Positions 34,000-45,215 of a stretch of 64,000 nt of DNA are shown here, piece after piece. The position numbers and the translations under genes were made by a program. Position 1 is the first letter of the stretch. Every line of letters begins with the position of its first letter. The DNA is taken from assembly GCA_029204225.1 (NCBI GenBank), contig CM055100.1:56401628-56465627 (forward strand), in the 5' to 3' direction. The stretch comes from Diphasiastrum complanatum. Its lineage: Eukaryota; Streptophyta; Lycopodiopsida; Lycopodiales; Lycopodiaceae. The notes beneath the pieces were generated by a model. It saw nothing but the letters and a program-made list of their open reading frames with translations. It had not been told where the DNA came from and made no database searches.

Positions 34000-35210
34000 T
34001 TTCTGGAAATTATGTTGCTTCCCTAACCTCTTTGGATGATCCTACAGGTGTAGATCAAGCAAGGAAAGAAGAGGAGTGGATCCAAGCAATGGATCTTGAG
34101 TATCAATCTCTTATGAAGAGTGGAACATCTTTTGGAAGATCTTCTTGTGTACATGGAGTTATGCATGTGGATGGATGTTATCTTGCTGTAAAATCAAGTA
34201 TTGGATCTGGAAAACAAAGTTTGTTCAATGACTTTGATGGTCAAGTTGAAGATCAAGAGGTTGATCTCAAAGCGCTTCAACTAGTCAAAAGGGAAGTTGG
34301 CAATTTGGAGCTAGTCAAGAGCATCAAAGGAGAGGTAATTGGCAAAGGTGTTATGGATCTATTTTTGCAGCATATTTAAGACTCAAGTAAGGTCAAAGGA
34401 GCAGCAAGGAAGTGTTTTTCAAGTTTACTTTACTTGTTCTATCTCATGTTTGAGCAATTTCATGTGGATGTGTTCAAATTGTCAAGATATGGTAAAACTA
34501 GCTACATTGGTGAGCATTGTTTTGATGTTGGATTTGTACTAGCATTCTTGGCTGATTTTGCTGATAGAAATGAAGCTATTGGAGGTTCATTATGTCACTC
34601 ATCCATAGCTAAGTTCTCAAGTGTTGAGCTACTTGGTGCCAATACTTGGAGATTGTCAATTTTTGGTGAATTCATGGTCATTTTTTTGTGTCAAGTAGAT
34701 CTTGAAGATGGACTAGTGCAAACTACTTGGTTTATGGAGTCATGTGGTGCTGGATTTGAATCATTAATGTACTCACCTACTCATGGATTTTCAAGGTTTG
34801 ATGGTTTCTTGTGGCAAGATGGAGATGGAGGCTCATTCATGGAGTATCATGGTGGATACATTGCAGCAAAGGACAAAGAAGGAGGAGACATGCAAGCAAA
34901 AGTTGATCACTCACATTTATTGTCTGTTTGCTGTATTTTTCCAGAGAGTTCAGAGTTGGAAGCATGGTGGAATCATTTCATTTACATTCTATTTGATTCT
35001 TCATGTTCTAGTCACATTTTTACATGTAAAATTGATGTAAGAAATAGTGAAGCATCCCAAGTGGACACTATTCTCTATATCAATTATGGTTGTTTCTATT
35101 TTGAGCATTACATGATCATTGAAAGGAGATCTATTCTTAGGAAGAAGATCATTCTTATGATGGATCAAACTTCTATTGGCAAAAACTATACTAGGAGCAT
35201 TGGAAGCTAG
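34000..35210 (+). pseudogene. Copia fragment with RT replaced by unrecognised open frames
   Basis: The start (LTSLDDPTGVDQARKEEEWI, QAMDLEYQSLMKSGTSF) is the N-terminal edge of a copia RT, and the sequence right after 35210 is RNase H of the same family. Between them there should be about 250 residues of RT, but no RT motif (KARLVA, AFLNG, YVDD) is visible. Instead there is a frame to 34376 and then a 258-codon frame at 34434-35210 (MFYLMFEQFHVDVFKLSRYG, ILYINYGCFYFEHYMIIERR). The protein has no known domain, no signal peptide and scattered aromatic residues. It may be non-coding element sequence that happens to be open, or captured sequence. Confidence 0.45.
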
Positions 35211-35545
35211 GAAGGCGAGTTTTGAGGTACATCATTGGAACTCGAGATTTTGGCATATTGTATGAGGGATCATCACCTAATCTTTTTGGATTTTTAGATT
35301 CGGACTATGCTGGAGATGTAATGGATAGGAAATCCATTAGTTCTTATTGTATTTTCATAGGTGATGGAGCTATATCATGGATGTCAAAGAAACAAGCCAC
35401 TATCTCATTGTCATCTAGTGAGGCTGAGTACAAAGCTCTTACACATTGCACAAAGGAGATGGTATGGATCAAGAGGATGATCAAGGATCTTCACTTGCTG
35501 GATTTTTCAGAGAGCCCAATCATCTTTTGTGACAATCAATTAGGC
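35211..35545 (+). pseudogene. CopB-type RNase H fragment, plus strand
   Basis: RRVLRYIIGTRDFGILYEGS, LFGFLDSDYAGDVMDRKSIS, DGAISWMSKKQATISLSSSE, AEYKALTHCTKEMVWIKRMI, SPIIFCDNQL. It includes the DSDYAGD active-site region and ends abruptly at 35545, where a minus-strand RT fragment of a similar element begins. Closely matches 22930-23695 (minus). Confidence 0.88.
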
Positions 35546-36294
35546 TTTCCATGTGAAATGTTGCCTTTGAGTTGCTCAATAAACACCTCTTCCTCAAGAT
35601 CACCATTAAAGAATGCATTTGTGATATCCAATTTCCATAGATCCCATCCAAAAAGTGTAGCAAGTGAAATAATGACTCGAATGCTCACCATCTTTTCCAC
35701 GGGTGCAAAAGTCTCATCATAGTCAATTCCATATTCTTGTGCATATCCTTTTTCTCCATCCTTGCTTTTTGTACTTGTTGATTGATCCATCTTGGTTTGT
35801 CTTCACCTTGAATATCACTTGCATCCAATAGCTTTCTTTTCCTTTGGAAGTTCCACCAATCTCCATGTTTCATTCTTCATAAGAGCATGATACTCAAGAT
35901 CCATAGCTTGGATCCACTCCTATTTTTGTCTTGCTTCATCTACACATGTAGGTTCATCAAAAGAGATTAGGAAAGCATAGTTTGTACCACCAACTACTTT
36001 CTTACCTTTCTCATCATAAGTGAGTCTCAAAGGCTATTGCATTTGTCTTGATGTCCTCCTTAGATTTTGATTTGAAGTAGGCTCTTTAAAATCAACATTC
36101 AAAGTATCATCAACAATGTCATCATCAAGAATGTTAGATCCAACATCCACACCACCACTTGAAGATACTTTTGGAAAGTTTCCCTCATCAAAAATGACAT
36201 CTCTTCCAATGAAACTTTCCTAGTTGGATGAATAAAACTTTGTAAGCCTTGCTTACCTCACTGTAACCAACAAAAACATATTTGTTTGAAGATG
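35546..36294 (-). pseudogene. CopB-type RT start and integrase end, minus strand
   Basis: On the minus strand: integrase C-terminus (GYSEVSKAYKVLF, then RDVIFDE-like near 36190), a linker, the RT edge (DEPTCVDEARQK near 35945), then EYGIDYDETFAPVEKMVSIR and LWKLDITNAFFNGDLEEEVF (35735-35560). Stops and frameshifts occur near 35930, 35830 and 36215. Head-to-head with the RNase H fragment at 35545, so this block is inverted relative to its neighbour. Confidence 0.85.
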
Positions 36295-37722
36295 TTGTTG
36301 GAAATTAAGCTCACAGTTTTCTCCTTGGTAATACTATTTCAAGATTCTTCTTGCACATTTTTTTATCAATGATCTAACCTCTTTTGGGTTCTATGTCTGC
36401 TTATCTGATACCCGCTGGAATCACAAAGGTTTCCTATTCGGCTAATCTTCATAAAATCAGCCAAACTATTTGAAAGTCGACTTCATTGACTTTTTGGCTG
36501 ATCTACATCAAAGGGTTTCCATTCCCATCTACTTCTACATTCGAATGACAAAGCATCATGAAGAACATCAAAGGCCTAATCACGACTTCTTCAACAATCA
36601 TGTCACTCAACATCGAAGTCTTCGATCGACAAACTTGTTCATCAAGTGAAGTGTCCAACTTCATTGATCAACCGAAGTGTCCAACTTCTTTCAGTCATCC
36701 GATGTCTTCGACTTCTTCAACAATCAAGACACTCGACATCGAAGTCTCCGACTTTTTGACAACTTTAGTCATCAACCAAAGTGTCCAACTTCTTCCACAT
36801 CCAAAATCTCTGAAGTCCGAAGTCTTCGACAACTTTGTTCATCAACCGAAGTGTCAATGATCTCAACAAATGAACTATTTCTTAACACCTTTGGCTTTTT
36901 CAACTTTTTCACGAAAAATATGAAGAGAGAGAAAAAGGGCGAAGGTCATCTATTTTCAACAAGAAACGTCTCCAGCCACTTCTCGAAAAATGTGAAGTGA
37001 GAGAAAATGTGAAGCTCTTGTTCACGTCAGTGACCCCCATTGACCTGACCATGTATTTAATGTATAGCTGTCATTTTGTCATTGTAGTTCAACTACTTTC
37101 TGAGTATAAAGTAGATACACAAATCTGGTGTATAAATACACATTCATAGCACATCTACGTGATGCTCCATCCATGAGACGAACGATTTTGAGCCTCCAGC
37201 TTACGCCGCCATTCTGGTTGTAACTCATCGTTGTGCTTCAATGTAATATAGTAGCAATAAGCTTTTCTATCTGTGTATAACGTAGATGAAAGCTTATTGT
37301 GATTTGAATGCACTTTGCTTTTGTTTGATAACGCTCGTTTAATCACTCTGATCAGAACATGGACGTCTACAACTCCTCAGTTTTTGATCAAACGATGTCT
37401 GTCTTTGATGCCTGAGGACTTGCATTATCACACTACTTTATCACTTTGTTTTTTAGAAATGAACTTCTCATTAAATCTATTTTTCAATAATAACTCACAC
37501 CATTCTAATCTCTTCGGTGGGCTTTACTCATATGACCATTTATTTTTTAGTATGAACCGAATTTTTAAGATCTTGTTGGGCAAAGCGTTTGAGCTGTGAT
37601 TACAACTTGGCATTTACATTCATTGGATTATTTTTGCATGTAGCAGCCCATAACAATGGGAGAGTTATTCCGCAAGTATTTTCTTCTCCCTTGTCTATTC
37701 ACGTTCTATCGCCCTATCATAT
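36295..37722 (+). repeat. 5' LTR of CopC, approximate limits
   Basis: The right edge is fixed by the primer site at 37723. The left edge is estimated from the loss of CopB homology near 36290. A TATA-like TGTATAAATACAC lies at about 37130-37142. The U3 part contains a degenerate duplication (36591-36716 and 36717-36850, both with CATCGAAGTC and GAAGTGTCCAACTTC) rich in GAAGTC/TCGAC motifs. Frames across it show no known domain. Confidence 0.55.
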
Positions 37723-37737
37723 TGGTATCAGAGCTTG
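37723..37737 (+). promoter_or_regulatory. Primer binding site of CopC
   Basis: TGGTATCAGAGCTTG, an exact match to the initiator-Met-tRNA primer site, 55 bp before the gag ATG. Confidence 0.9.
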
Positions 37738-37779
37738 CTCAATAAACCGAGAAATTATTCTATTTGTATTACTATTAAC

Positions 37780-38725
37780 ATGTCTCTTATCGGTAACTCT
37801 TCATCTTCTTCATCCAATGAGGCTAGACTCATTGACAAGTTCAATGGTTCTAACTTCTACATCTGAAAGTTAAAACTCCGGTTGATGGTTGATAGATAGA
37901 GATCTTTGGGATGTAGTAGAAGGTTCTGACCTAAAACTAGAAGATGGTGATCAAGCAAAGGCATGGAAGATCAAAGATCAAAAGGCCTTGGCATGTATCA
38001 CACTCAATATGGCCGACTCCCAAATATCTCATGTTACCACATGCAAAACCTCTGAGGAAGCACTAGATTTGTTATCAAGTCTATACAAGACGCAAGATGT
38101 AACTACTATATTACACTTATAAGGAAGTTCTTCACACTTAGCATATCTGATTCTATTGCCATCACTTCTCACATCAACAACTTTAAGTCTTTAATGGATC
38201 AGTTATCAGCTGTAGGATGTGCTATTCAAGATGATGATGCCATTAGGACCTTGTTTTCTTCTCTTCCAAAGTCGTATGAACACTTTGTGGTGATGATCTC
38301 TACACAACTCGACCTCACACTTCAAAAGGTGATCGGTCATCTTCTTCAAGAAGAAATGCGGAGAAAGACCTGTCCATCAAAGACAATTATGTGGCCCTGT
38401 ACACCAAGAAGAAAGACTATTCCAAGGCCAAGACTCAAGTGTAGCAGCAAAAGCATCATACTCAAGGTGAGAGTGGTGGATCGCTCAAAAAGATCTACAA
38501 ATATTGCAAGAGATCTAATCACGACATCAAGGAATGTTGAATCTGCATCTACAACGAAGCAAAAAAACAACAACAACAGCAGCCAAATTCCTTCAATGTG
38601 GTGGAATTCAAGGTGCAATATTCACACTTGTTAATGGCTTACAACAATGGCAATGAGGACCACGATAGCTGGTACCTGGACAACGATGCTACGCAACACA
38701 ACCTCTCACAAGGAATGATTTACCG
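37780..38725 (+). pseudogene. Ty1/copia CopC: gag and protease start
   Basis: ATG at about 37780 (MSLIGNSSSSSSNEARLIDK, FNGSNFYI) opens gag. A TGA, then frameshifts near 37885 and 38120, break it. Recognisable UBN2 parts are DRDLWDVVEGSDLKLEDGDQ, KIKDQKALACITLNMADSQI and MDQLSAVGCAIQDDDAIRTL, SSLPKSYEHFVVM. The knuckle region near 38500-38560 is decayed. A protease-like WYLDNDATQHNL near 38670-38705 keeps the catalytic Asp, but Ser-Gly is Asn-Asp. After 38725 the sequence changes to a minus-strand gypsy element. Confidence 0.82.
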
Positions 38726-38729
38726 AGTA

Positions 38730-39620
38730 TGCAGCTTACAACAGAGATCAACTTTTGTATGATTGTCCCGCGATGAGTTGGAAGGGTGCTACTTTTATAA
38801 AAAACTTTCTCTGAGCTACTACATTCAACCCTTCTCTCATTCTTCCAATGGTAAGGAACTGAGTTATTTTCTCATCCCAAAGTGGTGTACCATCGATTTA
38901 AAAGGGACAAGCATTAGGTAGATCATCGTTCACTGGTCCCTCGGCTTTTTTAGTGGTGGGTAGTCGCGAAAGGTGGTTAGCCATAAAGTGTTGTGTTCCT
39001 ATCCTCACAATGACATAAAAGGTAAAATTTTTTAGAATTAATAGCCATCAAGCAATTCTACCAGCCTTACAAGATTTATTCACTATATACAATAGAGCTT
39101 GATGGTCTGTATAAAAAACAAAGGTTTGTCCTAGCAGATAATGTCACAATTGTTGAACGACATAAACCATAGCCAGTGCTTCACGTTCCATAGTGGTATA
39201 GAAAACTCCAGTAGGCACAAGTTGTCTGCTCAAGAAACGTATTGGAAAATCCCTACCAAACTTTCTCGATTGTGCTAGAATACCTCCAATGGCATACTTA
39301 CTTGCGTCAGTGTGCACATTGAATTCTTTCATGTATAGTCAGGGGAGTGAAGTATGGGTGCTATGGTAAGAGCAGTTTTGAGATCCTCAAAAGCGTTGAT
39401 GCGCACTTCAAACAACCAAAACCAAATAAACAAGCTTTGCCTTGTTGACATAGTCGATTATAAAGATGCGATAGTAATTAGTGTGGCCCAAAAAGACGTA
39501 TACTTCTTTCATAGTAGCGAATAGTGCATCTCAACTATAACCTTGATTTTTTAGGGATCGGTAGAAATACCATCCTTTGAGATAACACCATAGTGTTGAG
39601 GGACCGACACTACTTCAGTT
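38730..39620 (-). pseudogene. Ty3/gypsy RT end and RNase H, minus strand
   Basis: From 39600 downward: VISKDGISTDP near 39570, the thumb motif FLGHTNYYRIF near 39490-39460, then RNase H FNVHTDASKYAIGGILAQSR (39325-39270), PIRFLSRQLVPTGVFYTTME, REALAMVYVVQQL, and QHFMANHLSRLPTT near 38970-38930. The RNase H active-site Asp of TDAS and the Glu of MEREALA are present. Several frameshifts and stops make it inactive. It ends near 38730 inside the presumed tether and integrase start. Confidence 0.85.
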
Positions 39621-41256
39621 CAGAGGCCCTGTTGTGGGTATTCCATAGTATATAAATAAAATAACCAGAAGTAGTAGAAATAAGTTGTGAGGGCCATGGC
39701 TTCCTGTGTGTATAAGCCCATAGCCCAATGAGCACTTGTAACTTAATTTATTTTGAATAAACTAGACTTTGGGCCATGTAATTAAAATAATGCTAAAAGG
39801 CCAAATTTAAGTTAACTTAAGTTTGCTAAGTTTTGTAATTAGTCAAAAGTCAAAGTGGTGGTAGGTGGGGTGTGTTTCTTTGTGCACCATAGATTAGATT
39901 GTGTTTCTTTTGAAGGGTTAGGATTTCATTCCTACCTTCTTGCAAGTAGCCAATAGGAATCAAGGGACAAGGGCCTCCCCAAAAGGCACCTCTTGTACAC
40001 CATTTTGCATGCTAATAGTGGAGAGCCAAGCATCCTCATGTGCTAATGTGTTCATGCTCTTGCTATTTGTTTATGTTTCTATTTGCTTTCCATTTTGCAT
40101 AGTATTCTTAAAGCTTTTCCATTAGTATAAGATGTTGAGCACATGAGCTAACCTCCCTCTAACTCTCTCTCTCTTTCACCTCCATTCACCTCTACTTAGG
40201 ATGATTCATGTTAGATGGGGCTTAGAGTGTTAGTGTTAGTGTTAGATGGGGCTAGTGTTAGTGTGGTTTAGAGTTAGTTTTGTGTAGAGAAGCATCTAAA
40301 CTAGCAACTAAATTAAGTTTGGTTCTTATCCTTGTGTTCTAACCCTTTTGACAAGCGGGAGGCTACTCACCATCGACTTCATAACCCTACAACACTATAT
40401 TTAATACACGTACAAGAGATCTAGCTGGCTCTCATTCATTTACATTGGATAGATATAAATCTGCAAGAGAAGAATGATCAGATTGGCAAGTTTAATAATA
40501 GATTATTATGGATGATAAAAATTAAAGTACGGTAATATATCAATACTCACAGTTGTCTTTTTGTGATCCTGACGGTTGAATCCTTGCATATTTATCTCTG
40601 AATGCATATATACATGTTGGACTAAAATTTTCGAAATAGATTTTCCTCCTAATGATGTTCTGAAATCCAAAATTCTTGCTTTTCAATATGATCGGAATGA
40701 TAGTTTTGTCTTTTTGCTTTTTCGAAATGTTCCTTTTGATGATGGATGCATCAAAACCCAAGAGTTTTTTGAATATTTTTTTGGCACCCATAATTCATTG
40801 TCATCTTTCTCATTGAAGAGAAGCATAGAGTCGATTGAGGAGCACAGCTTCCTTGATGGTGCCATTTATTATGTGCAAGCAAAAATTTGAAATAATTAAC
40901 TATGAATCTGAAAATATGTGTAGGAAAAAGCCATGAATCTAACAATATGTGTAGGCAAAAATTTGAAACACTGAACTATTTGGCGCTCCGAGTTAACTAT
41001 AGTTTACCCTGTAAACCATGATTTGAGAATGTATTTACATTAAAGCCACATCGATTTTCTCATTTCAAACATCTGTCATATTCATTTTCAATATTTTTGT
41101 GTCTCTTCGGGCAGTGATGTGTTGGAAGGGTAGGCCTCAACATCCAATAGCATTTTCACATGCTGCCCGACGAAACATTTATATATTTAAAAAGTTTTCA
41201 TTTTATTTATATCTAAGATAAGCTACCTTACGTAGAAGCTTGATATCAAGGTTTCT
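39621..41256. other. Unassigned sequence between gypsy remnant and CopB LTR
   Basis: No recognised gene. The part 39690-40400 looks like LTR-type non-coding DNA (AT-rich, CT-rich stretch near 40150-40190) with a short GTTAGATGGGGCT repeat near 40211-40260. Frames at 40576-40890 (plus) and 40865-40540 (minus) overlap each other and match nothing I know. At 41107-41180 a short imperfect inverted repeat (CGGGCAGTGATGTG and CACATGCTGCCCG) could fold. Confidence 0.45.
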
Positions 41257-42140
41257 ATTGTCACACGTGTGGGCTCGGATTTCAATGTTTATCAATGCTT
41301 TTGATTGTTAATGCTTGTTGTTTGTCAAATTGCCAATCTAGATCAACTTTTTTGTGTCTAGTTTTTTGATAGATTGTTAAGCAAGCATCCAATCACTCTT
41401 GTGGATCTTTTGTAGATCCATTTCTGGTCCTAAAGTACAGTACTTTCACATGGTATCAGAGCCAAGTACAAGGTCATAAGCCATTGATCTAATGCAAATC
41501 CATTTTTAGCAAGTTTTGGTGCTAAAAGCTAGTATTGAAAGGGCAAGCTAGAATCTTGATTTTGGTGAGGAGATTTGATCCCAAACTTGGTAGGGGTCCA
41601 AATCCGTACTGTCCACATGTGTGGGCACCTCTGAACCTGCATTTAATGCATGGTATTCATTTGATCCAAAAAAATTCAATTTGTGAGCTGTTGGTGTAAT
41701 TTTTGGTGGAGATCCTAGGATAATCTACCGAGATCATTTGCCATTGATTAGATTTGAATTTGTTTCATGGAATCTAATTAATCTAGGCTGAGTTCAAGTC
41801 CTATTAAGGTTAAAAACAGGTCTTGAAAGTACACCAAGAAGGAAAAAGAGATTAAGTCATTTTTTTGTCCAAAAATAGCCAAATTTGGCAAGATTTGATT
41901 GTAAGTAGATTTCACATCATCTTATCTTCATTCCAACTTTGTGAGGGAGTGCTAGAACTGAGATTATAAGTCCATTTGTTGGATTAGAAATCTAGTTTGA
42001 GTGAAAAACTACAAGAGAGAGACCTTAGTGAGTTTCTAGAGACAATCAAATCCATTTCTTGGCAAGATTTGTTTGAAAGTAGTTTTCACTTCATCTTATC
42101 TTCATTCCAACTTTGTGAGGGAGTGATAGAAATGTGATTA
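41257..42140 (+). repeat. CopB4: LTR end, primer site and leader
   Basis: 41257-41450 matches the CopB1 LTR end in inverted orientation (starting CACACGTGTGGGCT). The primer site TGGTATCAGAGCC is at 41451-41463. A leader of about 680 bp follows (two diverged copies of a CATCTTATCTTCATTCCAAC block near 41918 and 42088) and stops before any gag. Both the upstream part of the LTR and the coding region are missing. Confidence 0.8.
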
Positions 42141-42897
42141 TAAGTCCAGTAGCAATGCAAAAGAAGGAAGCAGAAGTGAGACAAAAACTTGCACTGTGAT
42201 TGTAAGAAAAAATAATACAAGAGCGTGGAGCAGCGCAAGACAGTAGGCGCAAAAAATTCTCCAACTGATCTGAATGAATAATATCTTACTATAGATTGTT
42301 ACTTAACTAGAATACATTCTCACCTGGCAAAAGTGCTAATGCTATACATTGATGATTGAATGTCGGTGCTCAGTGCATTGGGAGCATAAAGTTTTTTCTA
42401 CTTAATGTAGTGTAGCCGTTATGCATTAGATGGTCGTCTTCTCTAACTGTAAATGTATGTACAAATTAGGTTGAATGTCAAAGATGTACTTGAAGTCGTA
42501 TGACAGTTCATGGATCGACTTTTCCTTGATGACAAAGTCACATAGTTCGGACTCGTCGGGTACTTCGGCCTAGTCAGATTTGTCGTCTGATGACAAATTT
42601 GGTTAAGTCAACGAAGTCAAACATGTCGACTGATTCGATTGATGGGTATATACATGAGAAGTCGAAGTTGATGGAATGAAGTAAGTCGGGTACTTTGAAC
42701 ACTTTGATGTTGGGTGCTTTGGTGAAGTAAGTTGAGTATATACATTGAGAAGTCGATGACTTCGATGTCGACTTCGGAGGTTAACTTTGTTTATACACAT
42801 GGAGAAGTAAAAGTCGATGAAGTCGACTTTAGCTAAATCTTTCAGGATGCTCATTACTCAATGGATTTGGTCCTGAGCATTGACTTCCAACCCTCCC
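42141..42897. other. Unassigned sequence with GTCGAC/GAAGTC-rich block
   Basis: No gene. From about 42490 to 42840 there are many short AAGTCGA, GTCGAC and ACTTCGG motifs in both orientations, in the same style as the U3 of CopD1 and CopC. It may be part of another LTR. Confidence 0.5.
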
Positions 42898-44092
42898 TGT
42901 TGGCTGATTCTGACGAATCCCCAAGATACTCGGACAGAACAACTCAAGAACACCTCTCACCTTAGACCGAGGAGGTCTCTGAGAAGACGAGACGAACGAA
43001 GACTGAGAGCCGAGTATGAGAGCCGAGAAATGCTAGTTAGGAATGGCAAGCAAGAACTATGTAAGCCTCATGGTGAATCCCGGAAGATGGAATGACCATG
43101 TAGGAACTAGTATTTCTAGGCAAATGTAATAAATGCAAGTAGACCCCTCTTAAAGAAAGTAGAGTGAGCCACCTTTTGATGGTGACCTCTAGTGGAGAGC
43201 ATTATTCCACTTGTAATTTGTGAAATGTGGAAATTCCACTAGGATGCCACCTAAGGAGCTCTCTTGCTTATTTAAGAGACTCCCTCTTTGTGAAGAGGAG
43301 CTTTTTGTGTATTGTATCAACTCCATGCTGAAATGAGAAGAGCCTCCATGAGTTAGATGCATCCATTGAGCTCCTTGATCATGATGGTTTTCTTGAGTGA
43401 TGCCCCTATGATCATGCCCTTCCATTCATATTGTGTGTGGTTGTAGATTTAGAGTGGATTAGTTTCCTTGCTTTTCTAGTTGTGGATTAGATGTCATTTC
43501 TTGTTTGTGGATTAATGTAGGAATCAACATTCAAGTAAACTAAATAGGCTAGAAATGTGGCATAAATCTTGCATATCCTCTAACATTCTAGTTCTTGATG
43601 TTCTTGGGATGTCCAAAAATCAAAAGACTGGTTGGTTTCTTGATTCTTGGACTTCTAACATGCTGTAGATTAGTTCTTGTTTTTTGTTTTGTCAATTTAT
43701 GCAAGTATAGTAGTGTTTTGATTTCAGTTCATTTGCAGCAAAGTAGAAGTAGGAATCCATCGTTGTTCAACTGAGCAGTAACGTAGATCATTTGTTGAAC
43801 GCATTGGCTTGCATTTTGGTTGATTATGCATGTGCATTCAGTTCAAGAGAGACCCATCCGGATGTCCTCGGACAGGCAAGACAATACTACAAAGATAATC
43901 TGCCCCTTCTACCTAATCTAGGCCTTCAAACAAGAAAGATAATCTCAAGAAGTGCCCACAGTCTCTGCTGACAGGCAGAATACCAAGCTGTTAAAGCTGT
44001 GAAACAAGAAGTAAAAAAACGAAGAACCAGTTAACAGTTTCTAAGACAGAGAATCTGTAAACATTTGTCACTCGTTGCCACTTGTACTAACA
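42898..44092 (+). repeat. Diverged LARD-E-type LTR (1195 bp)
   Basis: Starts TGTTGGCTGATTC and ends ACTAACA, and has recognisable blocks of the LARD-E LTR in the same order: GAGAGCCGAGTATGAGAGC near 43008, GAAGATGGAATGACCATGT near 43083, and a CTGTAGATTAGTTCTTG block near 43663. A related but older or different subfamily. A single LTR with part of an interior; the partner LTR is not in the window. Confidence 0.7.
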
Positions 44093-44430
44093 CACATCAT
44101 TTATCCCTGTAGCTGCAATAGTCAATGCTCAGATCTCTGCAACTGTTATCTAAATATTTTAAACGTTATGAGTTCCTCCAGAGCTGCTCATAACAGTTAC
44201 AAAATGACTTTGTGCCAAACTATTCCGATCACCACCACACCTACATTTGAAACCATGCTAACCATGCATCAACAATCTCACGACCTGCACCACCCTCATC
44301 ATATCTGAAACAACACATCTAACTCTCACACACACATCTCCTAAATTCCTCTCAGATAGACCTACACGTTCCATCCCTACAGAGTCACATTGTTTCACCC
44401 GCCCTTCACGCTCCCTTTGCACTCGTTCAG

Positions 44431-44915
44431 ATCTCACCGATGCGTTTGCTTCAGATCTCGACCGACGGGTTTTGTTGAAATCTCGACCGATGGATTCCGA
44501 TCAAATTTCGATTGACGGATTCCAATCAAATCTCGACCGATGGGTTCCGATCAAATATTGACCGACGGGTTCCGTTGAAATCTTGACCGACGGATTTCGA
44601 TCAAATTTTGACCGACGGATTTCGATCAAATCTCGACCGACGGATTTCAATCAAATCTCGACCGATGGGTTCCTATCAAATCTCGACCAACGAGTTTCGT
44701 TGAAATCTCGACCGACGGATTCCGATCAAATCTCGACCGACGGGTTCTGATCAAATCTCGACCGACGGGTTTCGTTGAAATCTTGACCGACGGATTCTGA
44801 TCAAATCTCGACCGACGGGTTCCGATCAAATCTCGACCGACGAATTCTGAGTCAAATCTCGACCGACGGGTTCTGGGTCCAATCTCGACCGAAGGGGTTC
44901 CTCATCATCTCAACC
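44431..44915 (+). repeat. 25-bp tandem array, about 19 units
   Basis: The unit is ATCTCGACCGACGGRTTYCG followed by ATCAA or TTGAA. Most units are exactly 25 bp; the first is 24 bp and two near the end are 26. Variation is mainly C/T and G/A. The TTGAA ending occurs in units at about 44455, 44556, 44681 and 44756; the others carry ATCAA. It lies about 340 bp inside the LARD-E-type LTR. The minus-strand frame across it is a by-product of the 75-bp coding period. Confidence 0.95.
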
Positions 44916-44989
44916 AGACCCAATCCACGACAGACCACATAACTTTCAAATGAAACCTCTGATTGACATTTGGACTGAACCACCATCTC

Positions 44990-45215
44990 CCAAAAGCCTT
45001 AGAGTCTGAAAAAAAAAGGGCATGAACACTAAAAAAAATTTCCAAAAACAACACCCATACCAATAGAAAGCTCTTTTCATACTTAATTTTCCGTTGACTT
45101 CCTGAAAAAAAACCTAGAAAAATCCAAAAACACAAAAATCCTAAAAAAATCAAAAAACATCAAAACCCAAAAAAAATCCAAAAACACCAGAAACTCATAC
45201 CCAACATAAAAAAGA
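44990..45215 (+). repeat. A-rich low-complexity stretch
   Basis: AAAAATCCAAAAACAC-type units, i.e. on the minus strand TTTTTGGATTTTT. This resembles the T-rich core of LARD-E in reverse orientation and in a shorter form, and lies at a similar place after the LTR. Confidence 0.6.

Noticed and set aside
40211-40260. Telomere-like GTTAGTGTTAGT motifs
   Set aside because: Only a few irregular units that do not match TTTAGGG or TTAGGG; better explained as a short local duplication.
44647-44829. Minus-strand repeat protein (SRFDQNPSVKIST type)
   Set aside because: A by-product of the 25-bp unit read in three phases; neither ends nor surroundings look coding.
44431-44915. Possible CRISPR array
   Set aside because: Units are contiguous 25-bp repeats without unique spacers, in a plant-type sequence; it is a minisatellite.
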